DNA of 24,291 bases, taken from the IMG/VR virus record IMGVR_UViG_3300025138_004320, positions 1-24,291 of that record, one strand, 5' to 3'. The position numbers were made by a program, and so were the translations under genes. Numbering within the stretch: position 1 is the first letter of the stretch; each line of letters begins with the position of its first letter. Positions 1-10,800 of the stretch are shown here, in pieces. The notes beneath the pieces are model-generated. The model made no database searches, was not told where the DNA came from, and saw only the letters and a list, made by a program, of their open reading frames with translations. The DNA is from a virus.

Positions 1-1
1 C

Positions 2-673
2 TAACTTATTAGTCCACCAAGTGGGTAACGAAGCTTCTCCATCTTTAGGAAGTGCTCTGATTATATCTTGAGCATCTTCAATAATTGTCATACACATTCT
101 ACGTGATGACGCTACGTCAGTGTGTCCATCTTTTTCAATCATTTTTTCTCTATCAAATGCTTTTCTCTCTTGAGGCATTTCTTTTAAGTTATCCTCCCAC
201 CAACTGATTTGAGGATCTAATACATTATCATTAATTATTCTTGTAATTCTACGATCATACTCTTCTTCTGTTGGAGGTGCATTACCATTTACAGCATCTA
301 TAACAAACTGAACTGTTGCTGCCGCAATCGTTAAACTAGAACATTTACCCGTAACAAGCTGATTTAACTCATCAATCATAATAGTAGGTGATGCTGCTTT
401 AAGTGGTCCAACCATAGATTTTGGTACAGTAAAGTATAAACTACCTTCTACATAAATTTTTGCAGGATAAGGATGTAGTTTATTTGTATTTGAATCTACA
501 ATTTTAACTATGTCAAATCCGTCAATATTTTTGTAAGTAACAGAATTTGCTTCACCATTATCAGGATTTTTCTCAACATACTTAGGAGTGCCAAAAGTAT
601 CTATCAACTTTATAACAAAGTCTTTAGGTCCTTCATACTCCCAGTTACCTATGTCTATACCTTTATACTCCAT
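2..673 (-). CDS. Unrecognised protein, C-terminus cut off by the window edge
   Basis: An uninterrupted reading frame starts at the ATG at 671-673 and runs off the left edge without a stop, giving at least 224 codons. It begins MEYKGIDIGNWEYEGPKDF and the visible part ends at PTWWTNKL. A good ribosome binding site (AAGGGA) sits about seven bases before the ATG, which supports this start. The product looks soluble and mixed alpha/beta. It has no signal peptide, no obvious membrane segment and no catalytic motif I recognise. A central hydrophobic helix-like stretch (SLTIAAATVQFVIDAV) is followed by a charged region rich in Glu, Asp, Arg and Lys. It lies downstream of the tail-fibre and radical SAM genes and is separated from them by an 83-base gap, the largest gap between genes in the left 23 kb. 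It may therefore belong to another transcription unit. I do not assign a function. Confidence 0.8.
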   Translation of the reverse strand, partial: MEYKGIDIGNWEYEGPKDFVIKLIDTFGTPKYVEKNPDNGEANSVTYKNIDGFDIVKIVDSNTNKLHPYPAKIYVEGSLYFTVPKSMVGPLKAASPTIMIDELNQLVTGKCSSLTIAAATVQFVIDAVNGNAPPTEEEYDRRITRIINDNVLDPQISWWEDNLKEMPQERKAFDREKMIEKDGHTDVASSRRMCMTIIEDAQDIIRALPKDGEASLPTWWTNKL

Positions 674-706
674 AGCTTATCCCTTTACAAATTAATTCTT
701 ACATGT

Positions 707-735
707 AGAATACTTTAATTTTTTGGTTATGGCAA
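707..735 (-). promoter_or_regulatory. Possible sigma70-type promoter
   Basis: In the gap between the radical SAM gene and the leftmost gene, the minus strand carries TTGCCA (730-735; five of six match the -35 consensus), a 17-base spacer, and TATTCT (707-712; four of six match the -10 consensus). Transcription would begin near 700, about 25-30 bases before the ATG at 673. The gap is very AT-rich, so a chance match is possible, but the spacing is ideal and this is one of only two sizeable non-coding gaps in the window. Confidence 0.35.
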
Positions 736-756
736 ATTTTTAAACTTAGTATTAGA

Positions 757-1746
757 CTAATTTCCCATTTGATTATCTGAACCAAAAAATGTTCGTTGCC
801 CTGTTGCTAAGTTTTCTTCTGTTTTCTCAATAGAAGATACTATTTTACCACACTGTGATTTACAAAGTTTAAAGGATCTGTCATACCCTTTTAAGTAATT
901 TTGTAGTTTATTCCAGTAGTCGTAACTTAAAATCTTTTCTAAAGGAACATGAAAACCATTAAATAAATTTTCAAATTTAGGAGGATAGTAAAAATTATAC
1001 TGTTGCTCATCATAATAATGACCACCAGTCCAACAACATCTAAATACTAAACCTTCTGGAGAAATATACCATTTTCCCCAATTATCCCATACACATTTTA
1101 TAACTCGTTCAGCTTTGTCCATATTTTCTTTACTCTTTTTAGAGTGTACAAATTTACCTGTTTTAGGAGCAAATACATCTCTAGAAGTTTTAACAGTAGA
1201 AAATGTATGAAAATTATGATCTAAAGCCATTTGTCTAGCTTCTTCTACCTGATGTTTATTGTGCTCAAATACTATATACTTCCAATGTACTTGTGCATTA
1301 TTAGTTTTAATTACAGAACAAGCATTATTAAATACATTCTCAAATTTAGTGTTAATCCTGTATTTAGAATGAGTATCCGATAAACCATCCATATCAAAAT
1401 TAATAATATCACGTTTTGTTAGTATGTTACCAACATCAGTCCAATAGTTATGATCATGTATACCACCATTAGTATGTATTAAAATTCTAGTATCATGCTG
1501 TTTAACATATGTTATAATTTCACGAAACTGTTTATTCATAACAGAATCACCAAAATTACCATTAATAACTAGCCATTCTAAATTTCTAAGTAGTTCAGGG
1601 TAAAATAATTGTTTAAAGCTATCTAATGATATAGTATATTTTTTATCATTTAAATTAATACGAAGAGGCTTAACTCTATGACAAGCAGGACATTTAGCAT
1701 TACATCTAAAAGTTAATTCAGTGGTAAGTTGTTTATATTTTCTCAT
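757..1746 (-). CDS. Radical SAM/SPASM-type protein downstream of a tail fibre
   Basis: A 329-residue protein. Near the N-terminus it has the radical SAM cysteine motif C15-x3-C19-x2-C22 (LTFRCNAKCPACHRV), which binds the [4Fe-4S] cluster that cleaves S-adenosylmethionine. The usual GGEP region appears as INGNFGD (about residues 60-66), a variant seen in some SPASM-type enzymes. The C-terminal third carries further cysteines (C217, C236, C237, C294, C298), with KWYISPEGLVFRCCWTGG resembling a SPASM/twitch auxiliary-cluster region. Its ATG shares one base with the stop of the upstream fibre gene (TAATG), so its translation is probably coupled to the fibre. The protein is Lys/Asn/Tyr/Phe-rich and the gene looks more AT-rich than the fibre next to it, a possible sign of separate origin. 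The substrate is unknown; modification of a fibre or other tail protein is inference from context only. Confidence 0.88.
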   Translation of the reverse strand: MRKYKQLTTELTFRCNAKCPACHRVKPLRINLNDKKYTISLDSFKQLFYPELLRNLEWLVINGNFGDSVMNKQFREIITYVKQHDTRILIHTNGGIHDHNYWTDVGNILTKRDIINFDMDGLSDTHSKYRINTKFENVFNNACSVIKTNNAQVHWKYIVFEHNKHQVEEARQMALDHNFHTFSTVKTSRDVFAPKTGKFVHSKKSKENMDKAERVIKCVWDNWGKWYISPEGLVFRCCWTGGHYYDEQQYNFYYPPKFENLFNGFHVPLEKILSYDYWNKLQNYLKGYDRSFKLCKSQCGKIVSSIEKTEENLATGQRTFFGSDNQMGN

Positions 1747-2990
1747 TAGGTTGGCGGATTAAAAGAAGTAATCTGCACAATTAAGCCATCTGGAATTAAT
1801 GCATCTTTAAAAGTAACTTTACCTGAACCAGCAGTATATATAAAATCTGTTGTCTTAGCTTGCATTATCCCATTTATACTTACAGAGATATTATCAATAG
1901 CAGTGGGATTACCTCCTGCTGGAGTAGCTACAAAAAAATTATTATTACCTGAGCCTTCTCCATCTGCACTTGATATTACATTTACTTTTCTTGATAGGCC
2001 CACAGCAACATTACCAGATACTACATTAATATTAGCATTTAGTCTTTGAAAAGTTACAAAATCATTAGCAGCAGAAGCAGTAGTAGCTATTTTTGCATCC
2101 AACTGAGTTTGAATAGCACCGCTAACACCATCTAGATATCCAAGCTCAGTCGAAGTTACATCAGAAACAATAATCTTACCGCTTCCATCAGAAACTACGG
2201 CACGAGAAACTGTAAGATTATCTTTGTATACAGTAGATATAGCACCTGAGCGATTATCTGTGATAGCAGTATTTAAATCTGCCCCATTATATTTGAGTGT
2301 GCCTACTACTAAGTTAGCTAAACCTGTAGGACTAATAATAACATTAGAGTCGGGATCTCTAGTCTCTGCTACTGTAAATGATTTAGTAGATTCATCATAA
2401 AAAAGAGCAGCGTTACCTGATGTACCCCTATTCATAAAGATACCTACATCGGCGCTGGGTGCTCCTGTTACAGAATTAGCTAAAAGTATAAATCTATCCT
2501 GAACAACAGAGTTAAGAGTATTAGCAGTAATACTGTCACCAAGTACAGTCAAATTACCTTGAATAACCAGATCATCGCTCATATTTACTTGGCCAGTAAA
2601 TGTGCTACCATCAAGTATACCTGCAATATTAGCTTCTGCAGCATCTACATTAGCTTTAACAGAATTTACATTAGCTTTTAAATTAATTTGTAACTGTATG
2701 GTATTAGCTGCGTTAAGATTTATATTAGCAAGCATTGCAACGCCTGTATTAGCGCTAACTAAAGCTACATTTAGTTGTGCTGCTGCTATATTAGCAGTAG
2801 TTTGATTTAAATTAGCAGTCAGTAAATTTATATTAGTAGTAAGACTAAACGCATTAGCGCTAGTAGCAAAGTGTTCAGCTTCAATCGATTTTACACCATA
2901 GAGTCTCGTTACTAGTGATCCATTAGCCATTTTTTCTGCAGATACTGCATTTGCTTCTAATACTGTAGATGTTACACGCGTTAGCGCCAT
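1746..2990 (-). CDS. Tail fibre protein with Ala/Asn-rich coiled-coil stalk
   Basis: A 414-residue predicted fibre. Residues about 1-45 form a short virion-attachment-like start (MALTRVTSTVLEANAVSAEK). Residues about 50-125 are a low-complexity, heptad-like segment with recurring AN pairs (TANLNQTTANI, KANVNSVKANVDAAEANI), as expected for a trimeric coiled-coil stalk. Next come beta-rich segments (FTGQVNMSDDLVIQGNLTVLG) and the motif ELGYLDGVSGAIQTQLDAK, which recurs in many phage fibres. The last 60 residues (ISVSINGIMQAKTTDFIYT to the end) look like a small beta domain that also occurs at the start of the distal-tail protein here. AAGGAG five bases before the ATG supports the start. The gene lies 16 bases after the acidic repeat protein and overlaps the radical SAM gene by one base. 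No chaperone or depolymerase domain is seen. Confidence 0.8.
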   Translation of the reverse strand: MALTRVTSTVLEANAVSAEKMANGSLVTRLYGVKSIEAEHFATSANAFSLTTNINLLTANLNQTTANIAAAQLNVALVSANTGVAMLANINLNAANTIQLQINLKANVNSVKANVDAAEANIAGILDGSTFTGQVNMSDDLVIQGNLTVLGDSITANTLNSVVQDRFILLANSVTGAPSADVGIFMNRGTSGNAALFYDESTKSFTVAETRDPDSNVIISPTGLANLVVGTLKYNGADLNTAITDNRSGAISTVYKDNLTVSRAVVSDGSGKIIVSDVTSTELGYLDGVSGAIQTQLDAKIATTASAANDFVTFQRLNANINVVSGNVAVGLSRKVNVISSADGEGSGNNNFFVATPAGGNPTAIDNISVSINGIMQAKTTDFIYTAGSGKVTFKDALIPDGLIVQITSFNPPT

Positions 2991-3006
2991 ATTAGCTCCT
3001 TAAATA

Positions 3007-3612
3007 TTATACTTCATCATCATCTAATTGTTCAAAGAACTCAGCTAAAAAGTCTACTGTTTCTAATGAAGTATTATTAAATCTTTTTTCTATTCTATCA
3101 TTTAATGTATTATCAGAATCTTCGTCAAAAAAAGTAGCTAACGGATCATTCTGTTTTGGAGAGTTTTGTTCTAGTGGCTCTAACTCTTCAAAAAATTCAG
3201 CTAAAAAGTCTTTTTGTTCTAGCGGTTCAGAATCGCCTTCTTCAAAAAATTCTTTTATAAAGTCTTCAACTTGTTCATCGATTGTTGGAGGCTTTAGTAA
3301 TTCATCATACACTTCTTCTATACATATCTTCTTTACTAGAGCTATAATCCAGGTAATCACTTCCTCTTCTAGAGGCTCAATCCTATCAATCCATTGTCTT
3401 TCACTGGTAGAATTATTACCTCTTTGCTCATAATAAATTCCTATAATAGAGCCATCAACTAATTGTTGAATTTTTGGTTCTTTTTCTATAATTTTAGCAA
3501 AAGGAAAAGCTCTAGATATAAGTGGTCCTTTTGTGTCTTCTTCAATTACTCTGTACTCACAGAATACAAATTCTTGTTCCATTTCGTCTATGTGAAATTT
3601 TATATATTCCAT
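3007..3612 (-). CDS. Acidic protein with four DFLAEFF-type repeats, unknown function
   Basis: A 201-residue protein that I do not recognise. The N-terminal half (residues 1-110) looks like a compact mixed fold with no known motif. The C-terminal half is strongly acidic, probably largely unstructured, and contains four spaced copies of an aromatic-acidic motif: VEDFIKEFFEE (115-125), QKDFLAEFFEE (133-143), QNDPLATFFDE (154-164) and TVDFLAEFFEQ (185-195). Linkers of 7 to 20 residues separate them. This layout suggests several docking peptides for one partner, or repeated substrate sites for a modifying enzyme. AGAGGG five bases before the ATG supports the start. It sits nine bases after the collar-fibre gene and 16 bases before the next fibre, so a role in fibre assembly is plausible but unproven. 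Confidence 0.78.
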   Translation of the reverse strand: MEYIKFHIDEMEQEFVFCEYRVIEEDTKGPLISRAFPFAKIIEKEPKIQQLVDGSIIGIYYEQRGNNSTSERQWIDRIEPLEEEVITWIIALVKKICIEEVYDELLKPPTIDEQVEDFIKEFFEEGDSEPLEQKDFLAEFFEELEPLEQNSPKQNDPLATFFDEDSDNTLNDRIEKRFNNTSLETVDFLAEFFEQLDDDEV

Positions 3613-3621
3613 AATATCCCT

Positions 3622-4881
3622 CTATGTTTTTATTATATATCTTGCAACAGCATGTGGAATCACTGCTGTATGTGTATGGCCCCCTGCACTAACTGCTGTT
3701 AATACAGTTATACCACCTGCATCTTTTACACCAGTAGATGCTGAACCTGTTGAAGTAGATAAAGAAGCAGATCCAGATGCAGTAGTAATAGTACCTCCTG
3801 ATGCTAAAGTTCCTGCACCGTTTCCGTGACTAGTAACAGCTCCGCCTTTACCTACTAAGGTTTTATCTCTTAAATCAGGAGCACCAAAAGTATTACCAGC
3901 ATCAGCACCTGCTCCATAGGTAGTCCCTATTGCAGCAAATAATGCTGGATAAGTAGCCCGAACTAAACTTTGACCGTTACAATGTGCCCAACCTGCAGGA
4001 GTAGAATCTGGTCCATAAGCTACGATAGTTCCTACAGGAATTAAAGGTACGGGTGCTGTACCCGAACCTGTAATCGCAGAAGATAATATAACATTAGCAG
4101 CTATAGGTGCATAGGTACCATCCTGTTGTATAATATTTAAACCATTTTTAGTAGTTGCAACACCTGGTGTATGTGCTAAAGATACATTAGCGCTAGAGCT
4201 ACCAAAATTAAATAGTATAGCAGTATTGTCACTAGAACCTATACTTGATATTTTAAGAGCTGCGTGACCTACTCCTGTAGCTTCTGGAAACCATTTCTTA
4301 CCTCCACCAGCTGTGGTCGCAGTTACTGATAAATTATTTGTACTTACTCCACTTGTTGTTAAATTAACTCTATCAGAAGTAACACCACTAATAGCAATCA
4401 TAGTATTAACAACTTGACCAGTTCCTGGAGTTCCAATATCAAAAAATGAAGCATCAGCAGCGGTATTACTTGTTTTTAAATAGACTCTAGAATTAGCAGC
4501 TAGTGTACCGTTTTCAGATACAGTAGCTACAAGCTCACCTATATCATAATGACTAACATTAGACATTAAAGATACAATACCGTTTTCTATTCTATGGCCT
4601 ATACCTACTCTAGTAAAGTTACCACCAATATGAGAACTCTTTTTACTAGTAGAATCAGAAATAAATAGAGCATTAACATTTGCATTAGCAAATTGCATTA
4701 TAGTTCCATCTGGTACGGAAATACCATCACCAGATGCAGTAATATTTACAGTAGCAGGAGGGCTAGAGCTTCTAAAATTAGTTAAAAGTGACCTCATAGA
4801 GTTATTGAACTGAGTACGAGCACTATTTAATGCTGTACCTGCTGTTGGTTCAATATATGTATTTGAATCTTGTAAAGCCAT
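3622..4881 (-). CDS. Tail fibre protein with phage tail collar domain
   Basis: A 419-residue fibre or tip protein. Residues about 281-345 match the phage tail collar family (PF07484): IPVGTIVAYG, PAGWAHCNGQSL, YPALFAAIGTTYGAG and FGAPDLRDKTLVG in the usual order. The extreme C-terminus (GGHTHTAVIPHAVARYIIKT) has the His-x-His motif and the IIK ending common to short tail fibres, where it helps trimerisation or metal binding. Residues 20-270 are beta-rich and Asn/Ser/Thr-rich, and residues 355-390 are Gly/Ser/Thr low complexity. The ATG follows directly on the stop of the gpJ-like gene with no base between. GGGAG inside the gpJ-like gene acts as the ribosome binding site, which implies coupled translation. 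It probably forms an accessory receptor-binding fibre attached to the tail tip. Confidence 0.88.
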   Translation of the reverse strand: MALQDSNTYIEPTAGTALNSARTQFNNSMRSLLTNFRSSSPPATVNITASGDGISVPDGTIMQFANANVNALFISDSTSKKSSHIGGNFTRVGIGHRIENGIVSLMSNVSHYDIGELVATVSENGTLAANSRVYLKTSNTAADASFFDIGTPGTGQVVNTMIAISGVTSDRVNLTTSGVSTNNLSVTATTAGGGKKWFPEATGVGHAALKISSIGSSDNTAILFNFGSSSANVSLAHTPGVATTKNGLNIIQQDGTYAPIAANVILSSAITGSGTAPVPLIPVGTIVAYGPDSTPAGWAHCNGQSLVRATYPALFAAIGTTYGAGADAGNTFGAPDLRDKTLVGKGGAVTSHGNGAGTLASGGTITTASGSASLSTSTGSASTGVKDAGGITVLTAVSAGGHTHTAVIPHAVARYIIKT

Positions 4882-7800
4882 TTATACTCCCGTTGCTGTC
4901 ATCATTACAGACATACCTGAAGATGTTGATCCTGCACCTCCATCGTCACTCTTAAATACTTGATAACTAACTGCCTCATTGGAAGCTGCAGTAGTTACTA
5001 CTATATGAGGTTTGTTAGAATCTTCATTTATCATTGAGTAACTTATAACAGGTCTAGTTAAAAAACCTGCACTAGTAATATCAATAGTTTTAGTAGTAGC
5101 ATTATATGCAGTAGTATCTGTAAAAGTAACTGTATCCTTTTCTATAGTATACCTAAATTTATCAATTGTAAAGTCAAATTCATCAGGTTGGTTATTTTTG
5201 ACAATAAATTTTAGTTGAAATTGTCTAAAGGTTCTACTACCTGCTTGGTATGTTTGAAAACCGTCGTTAACTGCTGAACCAACAAACTCATTTATATTAA
5301 CATTACCATTAGCATAATATAATTCAGCATTTGCAGCAGTAGTAGTTCTAATTAGAGTTTGACTAGTAACAGCTCCTAAAGTACCTGCAAAAGTATCACC
5401 AGAACCAGTATCAACATACTGTTTAAAATTTACTAACTTATAACTACTTGCAGCAGTTGTTATATTTGCCAATACATTTCCACCAGTAGCATCTCCATTT
5501 GCAAAATAAGAAGCTCCTAGTCTAATTTCATCTGCATCTACAACACCTGCTATTAACGCATAGGAATTAGCATTTGCATAGTCACCTTGATCTAAAACAC
5601 CAGAAGATGTATATGTGCCAAAACCACTTGAATTAAGTGCTGCACTCCTAGCAGCATTAGTATATAATTGAACACTAGTAGCATTTACTCTATTAACATA
5701 TAGCTCTCTATCATTTATCTGAGTCATACCATTTACATCATGAATAATAATTCTATTACCATTTACTAATCCATGCTCACTACCACTAGTAGTTACAACG
5801 GCGGGACTAGCTTTTGTAATTCCTGTAATAGTTATCACATTACCTGTGTACTTACCGTCGTCCCAGATAGCAAATACATTACCTGAAGCACCACCTGTCA
5901 TAAAAGTTTGATTATTAGAATCAAATCTAGGATTTACTACTGCTGTATTACTAAATCCTAGTACATGACCAATTCCTCCAAAACTTGCATCTTTTAGTAC
6001 ACCAGCAGTACCTGAAGCATCAGTAACACCAGATAAATACGTTTCTTTAGAATCATTAAAAGTAGTTTCTACTGCTTGAGTTCCTTCTATATCTACAAAT
6101 ACTGCTCCTGTAATAGTAGCCCCTGCATCTCTAATTGATGTTATATACTCTGCAGACTCACTAGCTAATAAATCAGTAGCAGAACTAGTAGCTGAGAAAC
6201 CAGTAGCAGTACCATTTGCATTATCAACAATAGAACTAGGGTGCCCATCACCTTTATTTACATAGGCTAGTCCACCACTATTAGAAGTTGTAAAAGAGGG
6301 AAAATTAGTCTCTGCACTATTATCATTAGTTATACCGGCAAAAGTAGTAGTAGGTGAATCCTCATTATAGGCTTTTATTACAGTACTTCTAATAGGTCTA
6401 CTAGTAGTTAATGTTATAACTACTACATCATCACTAAAATTACCGCTGGTATCTCTAGTTCTAGCTAAGTAACTAAATTCTCCAAAAGTATCAATAGGAA
6501 TTGATTTACGAGCAGTACCTGCTGAGACAGTAACTAAATCGTCTGCAACAACAAAATTTTCAATAGTAGCTGCTTGAATTCCTGATAGGCGTTTTATTAC
6601 CACTTCTTTTAAATCAATATCTGCTAATTCTCCATCACTAGTACGAGGATAAGACCATAGTAGGGTAATTTGATCAGTTTGTTGTCCTCCTGTAAAATTA
6701 AATATATTAGCAGGTTTAGCTGTTTTACCAATAATAGATTTACTTATACTAGCAGTTATACCTCTTATTTCTTTGTTTAAAGGTACAATTCTAAATACAA
6801 TATTTCTGGTATCACTAGTTTGGCCTCTATTTACTCCATTAACAGTAAACCTAAGTTTACCATCAGAATCTACACCAGTAGCAGGAACTTTTACAGTATT
6901 AAAAGAAGTTAAATCAGTACCACCATCGTCTACACCAACATCATCTACTGAGTCTAATTTATATGATATTTCATAATCTGTAACATTTTGCTGTAGAATA
7001 TGATCGAATTGTATAGTAACACGTACAGCTACCCCACCAGTTTGCTCACGGTATAAAGATTCTACAATATTAATATTTTCTACTTTTTGTATAGGGATAG
7101 GATCAATATTTAAGGATTTACTATTAAAAGCACTAGTCCTTCCACCTCTAGTTTTATTTCTAGCTCTTATAGAAGTAGTTCCTACATCTAAGTCTTGTAT
7201 TAGCATATCTTTAGTTAGAAATATAGATTCAAAATCAGATCCAACTTCTAATTTATATACTCTATTATTAGCTAAAACAAATCTACCTGGAAAAGTAGCA
7301 GTATCATAGTCAAAAGTACCTGAACCTCCTGAAATATTGCCTAAAGAACCTACAGGATCAGGACTTATATTAGTAAAGGTAAATCCTGCTAAATTAGAAT
7401 TAGGTTTAGAACCTGTATGTATTCTAAATATAGAGTTAGCAGTTAATGCGGCATTATACTTAGGAGATGTAGGATCATAACTATTAGTAGCTACACTAAA
7501 TACATTAGCATGTGAAGATTGTACATTATCTCCTATCTCAAATACAGGTACAGTGTAATAATCTACTTCTGCTCTAAAAGCTGTTTCAGTAGCAGTACTT
7601 GTATATACTATATTTGCATTATTTAAGGGAACTGTATCATTTTTGTTAAATACAAACTGACCAGAACTTTTTAAAGTACCATCTACAAATAATCTAATAA
7701 AAGCTTTATCTCTAGGTGTAACAGGTAGATCAATAGTACTAGTAACAGCACCATTTATTTCACCACTTTTTATAAAAGTATCTTCATAGCCAGATACGTA

Positions 7801-10800
7801 AAAACTATTATTAGAATAATGTCTGGAATCTAAAAGTTGATTTAAAGTAACATAAAAAGGAGCTTCAGGTATTTTATTAACTAATGTTACATCACTGGTT
7901 CTTTTATTTTCTATCTTTAATTTATCTGTAGCAAGAGTATAACCAGTAATAGGTTGACTTAAATCAGTTATAATACCTGCAAAGCCTACAAAATTTAATA
8001 AGCCCTGTTGTTGATCTTTTTCTTTAATAGGAATAGTAACATGATCAGTACCTTTTAAAGCTCCAAAAACAGAAGCATCATTAGCATCTAACAAATCAGT
8101 TTGAAAATTTTCATCGAATACCTGTCCAAAACCAGATAAAGTTAATTCTATATTACCATCTTGAGTACCGCCAACAGTATCTACAACATTAACAGCAGTG
8201 CATAGTAATTTGACCTCACCCACAATACTACTAAAACCATTTTTACCAGACAAAGTTATAGGATTTACATCACCTATTAGTACATTTGCATGTTCTACAT
8301 GAATAACTTGGTTATTAATACCAGATAAATTTGCATTTGCTACTAAGGTAGCTCCTAATGGTTTAGATAACTCATATTCTGTAACATAAGTAATACCAAA
8401 ACCAGCTTTTTCTGTTGATGTTTTTATTAAACCATCAATAACTACTGATCCATCTAGTTTTCTTCTAGCACTAGTAACAAAATCAAATTGAGGAACAGGA
8501 GGTACTGATAATGCAGATTGTATATCTGTATACGCAGTAGGTTTGTAATCAATAAAAGTATCAGAATCTACATATACATTAGATATATATTCAACAGCTT
8601 GTAGCTTAACTTCTTCATCATCCATTTCTCTTTCTATTTGTGTTACTTTAAATAGTTTATCACTTTTAGCTCTATATATATCACCTTCAGAGTCTATTTC
8701 TCCGAAAGTCCATAAATCTCCCTTAGCAGGAGCTGTATTAGCAGTGAAAGCAGTATAGTTATCCCATACCTTAGTAATAGGATTATATCTTTTAATAGGG
8801 TTTACAATAGCTTGATCTATACCAGAATTTACAGCATCAGTAGTTGTTAATGCAAATTTAGTTTTAGATAATATGTATACATCAATCTTATCATTAACCA
8901 TTTTTATAACTCTAAGTACTAAAGGACCAGTATTAGCAGTAAAATTTGTAGAAGCTAAAGAAGGAACAGTATAGTGTTCTAAAAATACATTAGTATTACT
9001 TGATTGAACAGGAGAATCTGCTCTTATCTTACCACCAAAACCATAGGCCACACCATTAACTTGTTGTGATACTGCAATTACATCTCCAGGTACTAACTGT
9101 AGCGCATCAGTACTAGTAGTAAAATTACAAGTTCTTCGTAAATATCTAGACGAAGCAATCTGATATTGAGCATACCTAAGAGCTTGCCCTCTTCGAGTAA
9201 CGCCAGGCACGTCTAATGACGCTAAGTTTTCTATTTCAGTTTTTTTAATACCATCATTACTTCCTAGTTGATCTATACGTACTGTTTCTCTTTTATAATG
9301 ATTACCGGGATCTACATAGCTAATATCTGCCCCTGTTAATACATCACTTTCTTTATTACCGGCTATTATAAAAGTATCTTCTTTTATATTAGTCTCATTA
9401 AATACCATAACAGGAGTTTCATCAGGTAAGTCACATGCCATAGTTATCTTACCGTGTGCATATATTAGAGCTCCTCTAAAACTAGCAGCTAAAGTATTAA
9501 TAGTGTCAAATGATTGTTTTTGATCTGCAATAACACAGTTTAAGGTAAATCTTCTTTCTTTTATCTTGGTACCTTGAGCTATACCTAGTTGATTTTCTCG
9601 TGTACTTGTAAAAGTATTTCTAGGTTTACTTCTAAAAGTACCGTCAGCAATACCATCTACTCCTATAAAATTACCAGTAGTATAGTCACAAGCATCACAA
9701 AACTGAGCTATTTGATAAAACCTATATTTATCAATATTACCTTCTGGTACGCCTAGTCCATATGTTTTATTTGTTAATATATCATATATAATCCATACAG
9801 GATTTTGTGACCATGAATATACAAAAGTACCGTCCCAGGTGCCATTATATATGTTAATAGTAGAACTAGTTTGAACAGCTGTTCCTGTTTGTTGTAGATA
9901 ATAACCAGCTGTTGCAGCACTATCAGCACCTGTAGCAGGAACTTCTATATGTCTCCAATCAATTTCTCCATTAACTAATGTAGGTTGATTATAGTTAGTA
10001 GGAACCTTATGTAGTAAACCTTTTACTAAGCTAGTAAAAGTAGGAACACCACTATGTTCGTCAGTAGCTTTTAATGCAAAACCTATATGAGCAGTTCTAG
10101 GATATGCTTGTGGAGAATTTTCTATCTCATTCCATCCAATTAGTCTCACATCATCAGTAGTACCTGAACTAGTAGAATCACTAGATGTCTTACTAACTGA
10201 AAATTTATAACCATTGGTGTTTTTACTAGCTTCAGGTATTTGAATCTTTACAGCAAATTTAAAACTAACAGTTGTTTTACCACTAACAGTTTTACTAGCA
10301 CTGGCAATTTGAGCTGCACCAGTGCTATCAAAAACTGTAATACCTACTGATAAACTGTGCCGTAACACATCGCCTTTATCTGTAATTCTTTGTAGAGATC
10401 CTATTTGAAATTGAAATTCCAAAGCATCCCAGTCTTTAGCAGAAGTTTCTTGTAAAGTAACTCCAGAGGCAGGTATACCACTACTACCACTTTTTAATGA
10501 AACAGGAGATGCAAAGTTTTGTGGAGTAGTTGTAGTTTCACCAAATACATCTAATCTACTTTGTACTGGTGTGCCAGTAGTAGATAGTGTTTTAAATTTT
10601 TTAGTTTGTTCAAGTCCATCTCCATCTAAATTAACTAAATCATCAATGGAACTATCTCCAAGTTCTATGTCTTGAGGACCATTAGGATTGATTCTATATA
10701 GCGGACCCTCTCCAAGACCTACTACTACAAAAAGAATATCAGTAGAAAATAAACTTTGCGGATCTTCTACTGGAGTATGCGGTTCTTGTTGTGCCCCACC

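Noticed and set aside
3463-3702. Plus-strand Cys/Phe/Tyr-rich frame considered as a small peptide gene or radical SAM substrate
   Set aside because: It is antisense across the junction of two real genes, has no initiation signals, and its odd composition reflects the complement of Glu/Lys-rich coding sequence.
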